From: a virus
Direction: 5' to 3' (one strand)
DNA: 64,000 nucleotides
Virus record (IMG/VR): IMGVR_UViG_3300044612_003672
Span: 1 to 64,000 of that record
In this document: in pieces, positions 8,091 to 16,609 of the stretch
Position numbering within the stretch: position 1 is the first letter of the stretch
How the letters are laid out: each line of letters starts with the position of its first letter
The notes under the pieces: generated by a model
Seen by the model: only the letters and a program-made list of their open reading frames with translations
The model's database searches: none
What the model was told of the DNA's origin: nothing
Position numbers and translations under genes: made by a program

Positions 8091-9101
8091 ATGACGGATT
8101 GTTCAAATATGCATGTTGCTACAATTGAGAAAGTGGTGTCTGTTAGGGAACATCCAAATGCAGACTTGCTACAAATAGCTACTATTTTAGGATGGGATGT
8201 GGTTTGTAAAAAACAAGATTGCCAAAAAGACGAACTTGTTGTTTTTATAAACATTGATAGTGTTGTTGATCCTCATCCATTTTTTCATTTCCTTAAAGCA
8301 AAAAGTTATCAAATAAAACCAATCAAAATCAGAGGACACATCAGTCAGGGACTTATTGTCCCCATAAAAGATTTACAACAATTTGGTTTCACCAAAATAC
8401 AAGAATTGTCAATTGGCAGTGATGTTAGCAAAATAGTAGGAGCCAAACACTACGAGAAAATCGAACCATCAAGAACAACAGGAAAATCAAAAGGTCTATT
8501 CCCTAGTTTTCTTTTCAAAACAAATGAAAACAATCTCAGAAATTTTCCATTAGCCATCGAAGAGATAAAAGACAAGGAAGTTTACATAACACAAAAAATA
8601 GATGGAACAAGTGCTACTTTTTATGTGAAATCTGGTAGGTTCGGAGTTTGTAGCAGGACTCTTGATCTTCAAGAAGATGAAAATCATTACTGGAATATGG
8701 TAAAAAAATATGATCTTGCATTCAAAATGTTGAATTTAGATGACGATATAGCTATTCAAGGAGAAATATATGGGCCAAGCATACAAAACAACTCTTCTGG
8801 TATAAAACAAATATCATTCGCAGCATTTAATATATTTGATATAAAAAGATTAAATTATGGATCTTTGCAAGAATTGACTGATTTTTGCAGCACAAATGAT
8901 ATACCGCAAGCTAAAATAATTTATCGTGGAAAAATGAATTTTGAATTAAAAGATTTAATTAGAATGGCAAGTGAGCAATTTTATGATAATAACAACCCTT
9001 GTGAGGGAATCGTAATAAGGACTGTTGAGCCAATAAATTCAAAATGTATGGCTCTTAATAGATGGAGTGCCAAAGTTTTGAATGAAAACTACGATATATA
9101 G
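8091..9101 (+). CDS. RNA ligase, DRB0094/Rnl5-like
   Basis: 336 residues. The N-terminal ~130 residues form an OB-like domain (HPNADLLQIATILGW), followed by a nucleotidyltransferase domain: motif I K169-I-D-G172 with the adenylated lysine, GEIYG at 224-228, EGIVIRT at 305-311 and SAKVL at 326-330. This is the order in the Deinococcus DRB0094 RNA ligase family, which seals nicked RNA; phages use such enzymes to repair tRNAs cut by host defences. No clear ribosome binding site is seen: the ATG lies in a GTCAT/ATGAC hairpin (8080-8095), and the Met at residue 7 is an alternative start. Confidence 0.85.
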   Translation: MTDCSNMHVATIEKVVSVREHPNADLLQIATILGWDVVCKKQDCQKDELVVFINIDSVVDPHPFFHFLKAKSYQIKPIKIRGHISQGLIVPIKDLQQFGFTKIQELSIGSDVSKIVGAKHYEKIEPSRTTGKSKGLFPSFLFKTNENNLRNFPLAIEEIKDKEVYITQKIDGTSATFYVKSGRFGVCSRTLDLQEDENHYWNMVKKYDLAFKMLNLDDDIAIQGEIYGPSIQNNSSGIKQISFAAFNIFDIKRLNYGSLQELTDFCSTNDIPQAKIIYRGKMNFELKDLIRMASEQFYDNNNPCEGIVIRTVEPINSKCMALNRWSAKVLNENYDI

Positions 9102-9132
9102 TTGGAAAAGCTCAAATTAGGGAAAGGTAAAC

Positions 9133-9552
9133 ATGAACGAAAGCAATCTTATGCCACCAATCGGTTTCAATGAGGCGACAAACTCTACTGGTGGCAAATC
9201 CATATCGGTACTTTTCAGCAAGTTGTTTGAAGCAAGGGATTTTGCTCATTACGCCCATTTACAAACAAAGTCTTATAGCCAACACAAAGCACTAGGTTCT
9301 TTCTATGAAGAGATAGTTGATTTAGCAGACACACTATTTGAAACTTATGCTGGTCAATATGGAATCATCAAATTTAACATGGCCTCCGCTCCAGTTAATC
9401 AAGATGTAATTTCTTACTTTGAAAACTTGGCAAAGACAGTTGCAGATTCTCATAATATTATTGACAAGAAAGACACTCATCTTCATAACATTCTTGATGA
9501 AGCTACCGCTTTAGTCTATCACACTATCTATAAGCTGAAAAACCTTAAGTAG
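9133..9552 (+). CDS. DUF5856-like phage protein
   Basis: 139 residues, helical. The pattern HYAHLQTKSYSQHKALGSFY followed by EEIVDLADTLFETYAG matches a phage family (DUF5856) with a ferritin/Dps-like four-helix look; conserved His and Glu could bind metal. AAAGG precedes the ATG. It is placed after the RNA ligase on the same strand. The family function is unknown. Confidence 0.65.
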   Translation: MNESNLMPPIGFNEATNSTGGKSISVLFSKLFEARDFAHYAHLQTKSYSQHKALGSFYEEIVDLADTLFETYAGQYGIIKFNMASAPVNQDVISYFENLAKTVADSHNIIDKKDTHLHNILDEATALVYHTIYKLKNLK

Positions 9553-10545
9553 TCAATCTGCTTCGTAATAGTAAATAGTCCTGAGCGGAGTTGGATGTAA
9601 TTCTAACTCCGTTCCTTCTTTTATGAACAATAATATTGCGTTCAAACTCCTGTCAACTGAAGGAGATACTTCCGAATATTCAACAAATTGTCTTGTCTTC
9701 TGGCCCCACATCATCTGAACACTCGCTGCTCCAGAAGAATAAAACCAGTCTGTATCTGTTCCAGAACCATGAGCGTTTTCAATTCTTTCAGTCTTGTAAC
9801 CATTTAATCCAGTCATCTTGGCTATGATTCCAGAAATCTTGTCTCCATCTTCTTTCTTGCATATTTCAGGTGGATAAATTGATTCTCCCGGTGTGTGCAT
9901 GTTCAATACAGCTTTGAATTTCATATTATTCATCATGCTCATCATGAGCTTGATTGGAGAAGGAGATGCATTGTTAGGCCTCTTTGGATAAGGAAAGCTT
10001 GTATGTGGATTGTATCCTTCAATTTTATCTGGCTTAAGATATGTATCTGGACTTGCAACAGGAATAAAGTAAATGTCACGATTATCAACTATCCATGTAA
10101 TGTCATCATTCTTTCCGTAACTACTTAAAATCTTTTCAATTAAATTCATGGTTGCTAGTATTGAAAACTCCTCGTCTCCATACAATCCAGATTGAATCAA
10201 AACTTTTGGTTTTTCTTTGTTTCCAATTCTAAAGTAATTACATTCAGTGCCTTGAGATGTTTTTCCATATGCTGTCACTTCAGTTACTGAAGGAGCTTCC
10301 AAATTCCACTTCTTAAGTTGTTCTATAATGTCGCCATATCCCTTATAAAATTGCATCACTGGACTTATTGTAAATGAGTGATCTGCTACTTTAGAAGGAC
10401 TTGAATGAGATTGGGGCAAAGAATCGTTATTTTTAATGATTACTTGTTTATTTTTTGATGTAATATTTTTCTTGTATATGAGAATTCCTTCTGACACCAA
10501 GAGAAGTGGAACAAGAAGAATTAAAATAGTTCTTGAATTCACCAT
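9553..10545 (-). CDS. M14 zinc carboxypeptidase-like protein with altered metal site
   Basis: 330 residues with an N-terminal signal anchor (ILILLVPLLLV). The M14 layout is visible: SGLYGDEE around residue 121 (120 from this start), where the family normally has G-x-H-G-x-E, then NMHTPGE with the second zinc His near 217, and FVEYSE near the position of the catalytic Glu. The first zinc His appears replaced by Tyr, so it may be a non-catalytic binder or use a different metal set. It is probably exported. GGAG is eight bases from the chosen ATG; another ATG six bases earlier is too close. Confidence 0.65.
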   Translation of the reverse strand: MVNSRTILILLVPLLLVSEGILIYKKNITSKNKQVIIKNNDSLPQSHSSPSKVADHSFTISPVMQFYKGYGDIIEQLKKWNLEAPSVTEVTAYGKTSQGTECNYFRIGNKEKPKVLIQSGLYGDEEFSILATMNLIEKILSSYGKNDDITWIVDNRDIYFIPVASPDTYLKPDKIEGYNPHTSFPYPKRPNNASPSPIKLMMSMMNNMKFKAVLNMHTPGESIYPPEICKKEDGDKISGIIAKMTGLNGYKTERIENAHGSGTDTDWFYSSGAASVQMMWGQKTRQFVEYSEVSPSVDRSLNAILLFIKEGTELELHPTPLRTIYYYEAD

Positions 10546-10610
10546 AATCATTTCTCCATATTGTTATATATGCGTAACAATTCGTGATTAAAATTTCGTT
10601 GATCAACTGG

Positions 10611-10620
10611 TAAATAAATT
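10611..10620 (+). promoter_or_regulatory. late-promoter-like box TAAATAAATT abutting a start codon
   Basis: GGTAAATAAATT is followed directly by the ATG of a leader-bearing gene. There is no Shine-Dalgarno sequence, consistent with a leaderless late transcript. Confidence 0.4.
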
Positions 10621-11391
10621 ATGAAGAATTTCAAAGCATGGTTATTTGAATCGGAAAGTTATATCGATGATAAAACAGTGTCTTACTCAGATTGTTTTGG
10701 CATTATAAGAGATGCCATAAAACTAAGAGATTCAGGAATTAGTGCATCAAGTTTAATTGATGCTAGAATTGGCATGGACACTAAACCATTTTTTTATTTG
10801 GAAGATATCAATAAAGTTTTTCTTGGAAATTTTGGCTCATATCATAGATCAATAATCGATAATCTTAGAATTAGAAATTCTGAAGATGAAAATTTGCGAA
10901 ATGAACTAGCAAGGCTTTATTACGGTCTTTCTGGCGCAAATTCCCCCATGGGAGTAGTTGGTAGAATTGCATATGGAATAAACTACAACAATATTAATAT
11001 TTATATTCCTCGTGATTTGAGAGTTGATTTGGAAAGAAAAAATATGCAAGAACTCAAAGATAAAATGAGGGGCATGGATATCATTGCTTTTTACAAATCA
11101 AAGAGTGGTTCTAAAACTGACGAGAATGTTAAAAAGTGTCTTAAAAAGCTTGAACAAGATGGCCATGTCAGAAATAAAGACAAAACAATTGTAATTAATG
11201 AGAATAAAGTCACCATTTTTGATTCCCTTGAAGATGATTATAAATCTCCTGAAAATGAAAAAGAAGAAATTAAGCTTACAATGCAACAATCAAAAGAAAA
11301 AAGTCGTAGATTTATTCCTAAGCCTCAAACAATGAGACAGGCAGCATACCAAGCTGGTATTCCAATGGGTGATTGGAACACAAATCTTTAG
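10621..11391 (+). CDS. leader-bearing internal-protein candidate, tandem paralogue 1
   Basis: 256 residues. The first 12 residues (MKNFKAWLFESE) form the class-1 leader resembling T4 capsid-targeting sequences. Then comes a domain shared with the next two genes: KPFFYLEDINKVFLGNFGSYH, then GVVGRIAYGINY. A basic tail follows: SRRFIPKPQTMRQAAYQAG, then IPMGDW. I infer capsid packaging. The domain is not recognised; the repeated FIYL-x5-VYLG pattern might be a small sensor or enzyme fold. Confidence 0.7.
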   Translation: MKNFKAWLFESESYIDDKTVSYSDCFGIIRDAIKLRDSGISASSLIDARIGMDTKPFFYLEDINKVFLGNFGSYHRSIIDNLRIRNSEDENLRNELARLYYGLSGANSPMGVVGRIAYGINYNNINIYIPRDLRVDLERKNMQELKDKMRGMDIIAFYKSKSGSKTDENVKKCLKKLEQDGHVRNKDKTIVINENKVTIFDSLEDDYKSPENEKEEIKLTMQQSKEKSRRFIPKPQTMRQAAYQAGIPMGDWNTNL

Positions 11392-11405
11392 TGAATAATA
11401 AAAAT

Positions 11406-12227
11406 ATGAGTAATTTATCTTTTAAGAAATGGTTTAATTTGCGAGAATCTGATGATTATTCTCCTGATATGAAAAATGCTTTAGAAATATTCATGAAACC
11501 AGAAGAAATTTTTGAAATTTCGCCTGCTTCAATTGCAGATGGTAATCTCACAAACACTCACAAGCCATTCATTTATCTAGAATCTACAGATACAGTTTAT
11601 TTGGGCATAGATGAAGGCTATCATAATAATTTAATTTTTCAAAAAATTAAGCAAGATCCAAATATAGGACTGGAACTTCGGAAAGCTTATGATGGAATTC
11701 ACCAATCAGATTCCGATGTTGCTGCTGCTGTTGGCAGAATAGGCTATAAGGTTAATTTTGCCAAATTACAATATAGACTTCCAGCAAATAATATCAAAAA
11801 GTTTTTATATGGAGATGACGAGACAAATTGGCCTGAAATTATAAAAAAGCTAGCCGTTATTCCCTATCCAATTAAACAAATTTTCGATCAAATTGATTTA
11901 ATATCAATTTATCAAACACCGATACCAATCGCAGCATCATCCTGCAAAAAATTACAAGAAAACGGAGAAATTCGTGACCCATTAAAAACCGTTGTATTTC
12001 TTAACAATAAAGTGCATATGTTTAATGAATTAATTACTCATGCATCTTCTCCATCCAGCGAAGAAGAACAATTAGATAAAAAAGAAGAACCTAAAATTAC
12101 AACTCAGCAATCAAAAGAAAGAAGTCGTAGATTTATTCCTAAGCCTGAAACAATGAGACAGGCAGCATACCAAGCTGGTATTCCAATGGGTGATTGGACA
12201 AATTATATTGGCAAAATTTTTCGGTAG
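11406..12227 (+). CDS. leader-bearing internal-protein candidate, tandem paralogue 2
   Basis: 273 residues starting MSNLSFKKWFNLRES, a class-1 leader with LRE|S as a possible protease site. The middle domain shares KPFIYLESTDTVYLG and VGRIGYKVN with its neighbours. The last ~55 residues, including SRRFIPKPETMRQAAYQAG, are nearly identical at DNA level to paralogue 3. A TTG 33 bases upstream extends the frame into the previous gene, but the leader fixes the ATG. No Shine-Dalgarno is visible. Confidence 0.7.
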   Translation: MSNLSFKKWFNLRESDDYSPDMKNALEIFMKPEEIFEISPASIADGNLTNTHKPFIYLESTDTVYLGIDEGYHNNLIFQKIKQDPNIGLELRKAYDGIHQSDSDVAAAVGRIGYKVNFAKLQYRLPANNIKKFLYGDDETNWPEIIKKLAVIPYPIKQIFDQIDLISIYQTPIPIAASSCKKLQENGEIRDPLKTVVFLNNKVHMFNELITHASSPSSEEEQLDKKEEPKITTQQSKERSRRFIPKPETMRQAAYQAGIPMGDWTNYIGKIFR

Positions 12228-12230
12228 ATT

Positions 12231-12240
12231 CTAAATAATA
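12231..12240 (+). promoter_or_regulatory. late-promoter-like box CTAAATAATA
   Basis: CTAAATAATA ends one base before the ATG of the third paralogue, the same geometry as at 47.85, 49.63, 51.35 and 63.19 kb. Confidence 0.5.
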
Positions 12241-12241
12241 T

Positions 12242-13099
12242 ATGTTAAATTTCAAAAAATGGATTGAATTTTTTGAGGCATCTTTGACTAATGAGTTATC
12301 AATTGAAGATGCTGTAAATGCATTTGTTGAACCAAGACCAGAATATGAATTGACAGCATCTACACTTATCGATGCAAACTTGTGTCCAAGCAATAAGTCA
12401 TTTATTTATCTCAGTTCAAAAGACAAAATCTATGTTGGACAAAATGGCGAATATCATAGAGAAATAATCGCAAGAGAAAAAACAATAGATCCCATCTTGG
12501 CATCGGAGCTTCAAAGATCTTACGAGACATCATATGGAGGAGAATCTTATACTGCGCCAGAAAACGCTGTTGGTAGGATTGGCTATGGAGTCAATTATGA
12601 TAGACTTAAAAAAATATTACCACTTGCAAATATCAAAGGTTTTTTGAGCAATGAAAAAGAAATTAGTGATGGAGAAGCAGCAATGCATATTTTTATGCCA
12701 ACATCATTTCCTATCAAAAAATTGTTCAGCGAAATTGATGTCATAGCAATTTATTCTGGAGTCAAAACCCCAATTTCTGTTGCTGCAAGAGCAGTGCAAT
12801 TATTGATGGAGAATTCATCATATTCGCCAAGAAATATAGACAACACAATAGTCATGTATGACAATAAGGCCCATTTTGGCAAAGAATTCATTACTCACGC
12901 ATCTTCTCCATCCAGCGAAGAAGAACAATTAGATAAAAAAGAAGAACCTAAAATTACAACTCAGCAATCAAAAGAAAGAAGTCGTAGATTTATTCCCAAG
13001 CCTCAAACAATAAGACAGGCAGCTTATCAAGCTGGTATTCCAATGGGTGATTGGACAAACTACCCCTACATTTTTAGAGGAAATAATTATAATGGATAA
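12242..13099 (+). CDS. leader-bearing internal-protein candidate, tandem paralogue 3
   Basis: 285 residues. Leader MLNFKKWIEFFEAS; shared domain with KSFIYLSSKDKIYVG and NAVGRIGYGVNYD; shared tail (SRRFIPKPQTIRQAAYQAG, then IPMGDW). The C-terminal ~170 bases match paralogue 2 almost perfectly, a sign of recent duplication or gene conversion. It overlaps the start of the intein gene by eight bases. Function unknown. Confidence 0.7.
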   Translation: MLNFKKWIEFFEASLTNELSIEDAVNAFVEPRPEYELTASTLIDANLCPSNKSFIYLSSKDKIYVGQNGEYHREIIAREKTIDPILASELQRSYETSYGGESYTAPENAVGRIGYGVNYDRLKKILPLANIKGFLSNEKEISDGEAAMHIFMPTSFPIKKLFSEIDVIAIYSGVKTPISVAARAVQLLMENSSYSPRNIDNTIVMYDNKAHFGKEFITHASSPSSEEEQLDKKEEPKITTQQSKERSRRFIPKPQTIRQAAYQAGIPMGDWTNYPYIFRGNNYNG

Positions 13100-14753
13100 G
13101 GTTAATTTTTCAGAATGGCTTGAACTTCGTGAAGAAAAAGATGCCTGTTACCATAAGGTAAAAAGACGATACAAAGTATGGCCATCAGCCTACGCCTGTG
13201 TTCCTACAAAAACTTCAAAAGCACTTACAAAAGAAGGCTGGAAGCATTACGAAGAATTAAGTGTAGGAGATGAAATACTTACATACAGTATGGCAAAGGA
13301 TTCCTTAGAATTTCAACCAATTAAAAATTTGTATTCTTATCAAGACGCTGAAACATATGTAGTTCAAAATGGCAATAAAGGTTTGAAGTTTGAGTGTACT
13401 CCAAATCATAAGTGGGTTGTTAAATATAATTCATGCAAAGAGAATATAGGAACAAAAAAATACACAGATTTAGTTAATGATATGAGGCTTGTCACAACTG
13501 AAGAGTTATTGGCAGACTCTGAAAGCAATGGAAAATTAGTAATAAGTTCAAATTATAGTGACGATAATATTGTAGAATTAGAAAATTTCAATCTTATTGA
13601 GGAAAGAAAAGCTGATGTGTGGTGTCCTGAAACAGATAATGGCACTTGGTTAATGATGCAAGAAAATGATGGACATGAAATTATAACAATTACTGGAAAC
13701 TCAGGCGCACTTGTCCGTTGTCGAAAAGTTGGAGCAAAGAATTGGGGAATATCTGAAAATGTTGATAAAATTGCAATCAGATATTTTCATGAAGATGGTC
13801 GTGGATTAATGAATAATTCATCTTTGAATTATGACAAATTAGATGATGAAGAATATTCCGATGTAGAAGATGAGTATCTAGGATTAAGTCAACCACCATC
13901 AGACTTACACAATAAAAAAATAGTTTTTGCATTTACGCCTGAAGGCGAACAAAAACACAATAGACTAATCGAACTCTTATCTAAAGCATCAAAAAAAGGT
14001 GTTCGTCGTGAAGTCTTAGATTTATCAGATTATCAAATAGAGTGGCAAAGTGGAGATGGTCAACTGGGATTAAAAAAATTAAGAAATCAAAGAGATGAAT
14101 TTCATGAAGGAACTTTTGATTTAGAAAAAGAGAGAGGTCTTCGTGGTTGGTTTGATCGCAACAAAGGAAAAGGATGGATTGATTGCAAAGCCAGTAAAAA
14201 AGGACATCTGGTGCCATGCGGCAGAAAAAAAGCAGGAAAAGGCACTGAACGAAAATATCCTGCTTGCAGACCAACATTAAGTGCCTGCAACAAATCGAAA
14301 CATAAAAAGAAAACTAGTAAGGCAATAAGTTGGAAAACCAAAAGTGAAACTTATTATCACACCACAAACTGCATTTTGGAGGGCATGATGAACAATTATT
14401 ATGAATGGATGAATTCCATAACACACTTTTTTGAAAATCAAGAAAATTATGGGTCTTCATGGGGAGAGATCGAAAATTTTCTAAAAAGAAGCACATGCAA
14501 TGAAAAAAGAGTTCACGGTTTTTGTAGCCACCCAAGATGTGATAAGGCTCAAAATTTGATGGACACCGCAAGTGATGGTTCAGCTATGTCGCCAAATGAC
14601 ATGGAGAGAATTCAAAAATTTATTCATGAAAAATCTTGTTTTTCGATGAGAAAAGAAGGAATGTGTTTTCATCCTGCTTGTCGCACAAATCAAAGACACG
14701 CTGAATGGATTCAGGATCAAATCAATCAAAATTACGGAAGCGAAGCGATCTAG
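13092..14753 (+). CDS. leader-bearing Cys/Lys-rich phage protein interrupted by an intein
   Basis: 553 residues before splicing. Leader MDKVNFSEWLELREE, then the phage motif CYHKVKRRYKVWPSAYA, which continues as SGALVRCRKVGAKNWG after a 168-residue intein (residues 36-203). Later segments are GLRGWFDRNKGKGWIDCKA, PCGRKK, YPACRPTLSAC and paired FCSHPRC / CFHPAC motifs that look like zinc knuckles. The KVWPSAYASGALV module occurs in many T4-like and large phages; its function is unknown. The start is set by the leader; AAATAATTAT precedes it. An overlapping upstream ATG is not used. Confidence 0.75.
   Translation: MDKVNFSEWLELREEKDACYHKVKRRYKVWPSAYACVPTKTSKALTKEGWKHYEELSVGDEILTYSMAKDSLEFQPIKNLYSYQDAETYVVQNGNKGLKFECTPNHKWVVKYNSCKENIGTKKYTDLVNDMRLVTTEELLADSESNGKLVISSNYSDDNIVELENFNLIEERKADVWCPETDNGTWLMMQENDGHEIITITGNSGALVRCRKVGAKNWGISENVDKIAIRYFHEDGRGLMNNSSLNYDKLDDEEYSDVEDEYLGLSQPPSDLHNKKIVFAFTPEGEQKHNRLIELLSKASKKGVRREVLDLSDYQIEWQSGDGQLGLKKLRNQRDEFHEGTFDLEKERGLRGWFDRNKGKGWIDCKASKKGHLVPCGRKKAGKGTERKYPACRPTLSACNKSKHKKKTSKAISWKTKSETYYHTTNCILEGMMNNYYEWMNSITHFFENQENYGSSWGEIENFLKRSTCNEKRVHGFCSHPRCDKAQNLMDTASDGSAMSPNDMERIQKFIHEKSCFSMRKEGMCFHPACRTNQRHAEWIQDQINQNYGSEAI
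13197..13700 (+). other. mini-intein (168 residues, no homing nuclease)
   Basis: It begins with Cys (CVPTKTSKALTKEGWKHYEE, then LSVGDEIL, block A). Block B is ECTPNHKW with the TxxH motif. Block F is ADVWCPETDNGTWLM, and block G ends ITGN followed by extein Ser. Removing it restores the uninterrupted extein PSAYA-SGALV. The size leaves no room for a LAGLIDADG or HNH domain. The usual penultimate His is Gly, as in some phage inteins, so splicing ability should be tested. The presence of all blocks makes the call strong. Confidence 0.88.
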
Positions 14754-14755
14754 TC

Positions 14756-14971
14756 TTATTTTTTTGGATGATCTATTTCAATCATGCATTCTTTTCCTCC
14801 TTCCACAAAAGGCCAAGGATCGTGAATGCAGCTTGTTATTTCAACCGACTTGTCTGCAATCCAATCATTCATCTTTGGATCAAAATCTGGCATCTTAGGA
14901 TGCCAGACTAATCTTCCTTTAAGGCCTTTGGTTATGTAACCGGGATAAAGGAAAATGGTTGTTGGCTTCAT
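14756..14971 (-). CDS. small hypothetical protein
   Basis: 71 residues, convergent with the intein gene, two bases apart. Rich in Pro, Trp and charged residues (GRLVWHPKMPDFDPKMNDW). A weak GGGGA lies before the ATG. No family recognised. Kept because the gap is otherwise empty and the composition looks protein-like. Confidence 0.45.
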   Translation of the reverse strand: MKPTTIFLYPGYITKGLKGRLVWHPKMPDFDPKMNDWIADKSVEITSCIHDPWPFVEGGKECMIEIDHPKK

Positions 14972-15106
14972 CTTGTTTCCCCAAGGCTCTTCTTGTTTCG
15001 ATTCAATTTAATGTTTTTATTACCGATAGTCAAGTATTTGATCGAGAATGGTCGATCAAAATAATAAATAGAATTGGCAGCAAAACAATTTTAAGCAAGG
15101 AGGCTT

Positions 15107-15271
15107 ATGTTTATTGTCTTATCTTTGATATCCATGTTTTTTGTTTTCATAGGTTTCTCTTTGATTATCGTGTCACTTTTCATGATATTCAGTCAAGAAT
15201 ATACCGAAGACTGCAATAAATTAAATTCTACGCACATCCGCATGATTATAAGGATTTTGAGAAAAAAGTAG
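15107..15271 (+). CDS. small membrane protein
   Basis: 54 residues: a long hydrophobic helix (about residues 1-30, with SLISMFFVFIGFSLIIVSLF) and a basic C-terminal tail. AAGGAGG is four bases before the ATG, one of the best ribosome binding sites in the window, which decides this frame over the longer overlapping frame. Could be a holin-like or regulatory membrane peptide; no homologue recognised. It converges on the next leftward gene. Confidence 0.65.
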   Translation: MFIVLSLISMFFVFIGFSLIIVSLFMIFSQEYTEDCNKLNSTHIRMIIRILRKK

Positions 15272-15274
15272 AGA

Positions 15275-15532
15275 TTAAAAACTTTGCAAGAATATGGGGG
15301 TGTTAGGCCCCATCCAAGAACCACTAACATTAAATTCAAAAAATTCCTCTGCCTCTTCAAGATTCATTTCACGGCAGAGGATTTCTATACATTTATCTCT
15401 GTCGTAGATGGCAAGTGTTGGTTGGCTTATTCTTCTTCCGATTCCAATTAAAGCTTCATCATATCCATCTGCCAGTAAGGCATCTGGATTTTCATCAATA
15501 AGTTGTTCTTTGATTGCTTCGCATGAACGCAT
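15275..15532 (-). CDS. conserved small hypothetical protein (DGYDEALIGI family)
   Basis: 85 residues. DALLADGYDEALIGIG, a central YDRDKCIEIL and the C-terminal EEAEEFFEFNVSGSWMGPNT followed by PIF match a small family found in phages and bacteria that I know only as uncharacterised. GAGGGA is five bases from the ATG. Acidic and soluble. Confidence 0.7.
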   Translation of the reverse strand: MRSCEAIKEQLIDENPDALLADGYDEALIGIGRRISQPTLAIYDRDKCIEILCREMNLEEAEEFFEFNVSGSWMGPNTPIFLQSF

Positions 15533-15607
15533 CGCATTCCCTCGTGTTGCTCATAATCTCTTTTGGCAATCATAAAGCAAAAAAGGTGAAAATCAATTAC
15601 AAAAAAT

Positions 15608-15636
15608 AACCGCCAGAGCAAAATACTCTGGCGGTT
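15608..15636 (-). terminator. rho-independent terminator
   Basis: AACCGCCAGAG pairs with CTCTGGCGGTT over 11 bases, with a T-rich run on the minus-strand side. It ends the leftward gene at 15667. Confidence 0.8.
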
Positions 15637-15666
15637 CAAGTTTTAATTTCTTTTTAGAAAATAAAA

Positions 15667-16389
15667 TTAGTTGGTTTCATCGGGTACAGTTATGGTATTG
15701 ATTCTCTTTACCTTGAAGCCGGGAATAGAGTCATCAATTGTTTCAACAGTCACTTGTCTAGTCCGCACAGGAGGCTTGCTAGATTCAGTTTGTGAATTGC
15801 TTTTTGGGCGATTCACGATTGCCTTCACCTCAACAACCCCACTCTTGTTGTTGCTCTTGGGGGGCACACGACGACGAACGCTTTCGTAATCATCATCTGC
15901 ACCTTCATTTGGAGAAGAAGGTGAGTTTGGAAGTCTGTTCTTGGCGTAAAAAATACGCCACAGGTTAGCCGAATCAGACTTGTGGGCAGGGTTGGAATTA
16001 GGATAAGGTCCGAAATCAACACGCCTATTAAGTTGCACTACAGCGATATAAGTCAAAGCTTCACGGGCTGCTTGAGAGACGAGAGGATCGGTGTCCTCCA
16101 GAAGCATGAAAAGTGTTTCATCAGGCTTATAAGCCATTCCTGCTGCAAAGGCAGCGGCAACCCTGTGAGTAGTATCTCCAGAAGTAATGGCTGGCATCAG
16201 CATGTCCGTATTGCTACGGAGATTACGGGCCAATCCAGTTGCGTGAAGCCTCATCTGAGTAATGCTTTCAGGCGTATTAAAATAGCTCGTTCTCGATGGA
16301 GAACAATTTCCACTTTGGCATCCCACCGCTTGACACATTGCATCAAGACCGTTTTGTCCACCCACGAAAAGCAATGTCATTAACAACAT
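15667..16389 (-). CDS. exported HEAT-like repeat protein
   Basis: 240 residues. A short hydrophobic N terminus suggests export; Cys residues follow (MCQAVGCQSGNCSPS). Residues ~65-120 look like one or two HEAT-type helices (HRVAAAFAAGMAYKPDETLF, then EDTDPLVSQAAREAL). The C-terminal half is disordered, basic and Ser/Pro-rich. Higher GC than its neighbours and resembles host-type secreted proteins, so it may be host-derived. AAGGAG precedes the ATG and a CCGTCA hairpin lies upstream (16412-16428). Confidence 0.6.
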   Translation of the reverse strand: MLLMTLLFVGGQNGLDAMCQAVGCQSGNCSPSRTSYFNTPESITQMRLHATGLARNLRSNTDMLMPAITSGDTTHRVAAAFAAGMAYKPDETLFMLLEDTDPLVSQAAREALTYIAVVQLNRRVDFGPYPNSNPAHKSDSANLWRIFYAKNRLPNSPSSPNEGADDDYESVRRRVPPKSNNKSGVVEVKAIVNRPKSNSQTESSKPPVRTRQVTVETIDDSIPGFKVKRINTITVPDETN

Positions 16390-16411
16390 TTGTTGAACTC
16401 CTTGTTTTATG

Positions 16412-16428
16412 CCGCCAATTTTTGACGG
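16412..16428 (-). promoter_or_regulatory. 5' UTR hairpin, CCGTCA/TGGCGG type
   Basis: On the minus strand CCGTCA-AAAAT-TGGCGG forms a six-pair stem upstream of the AAGGAG of the HEAT-like gene, matching the hairpin before the DUF1559 gene with a different loop. Confidence 0.5.
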
Positions 16429-16438
16429 AATACTAAAA

Positions 16439-16467
16439 AACTGTGGCGAATAAATATCGCCACAGTT
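16439..16467 (-). terminator. rho-independent terminator
   Basis: AACTGTGGCGA pairs with TCGCCACAGTT, followed on the minus strand by TTTTTT. It lies about 140 bases after the leftward gene ending at 16610; nothing else is seen between. Confidence 0.75.
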
Positions 16468-16609
16468 AAACTAATCTGTTTACTTGTTTTTGTAAAGTGT
16501 TGAACTACAAGGGCCTTTCTTGAAAACTAAACCAAACTTTCTATTTGTTGATATCTTGTGATAGAAAATTAAACATATTTTGTTTTTATTGTCAAGAAAA
16601 TTATTTAAT

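Noticed and set aside
14959-15219. 86-residue rightward frame
   Set aside because: It overlaps a different frame that has a near-perfect AAGGAGG and a clear membrane helix; the longer frame has no ribosome binding site.
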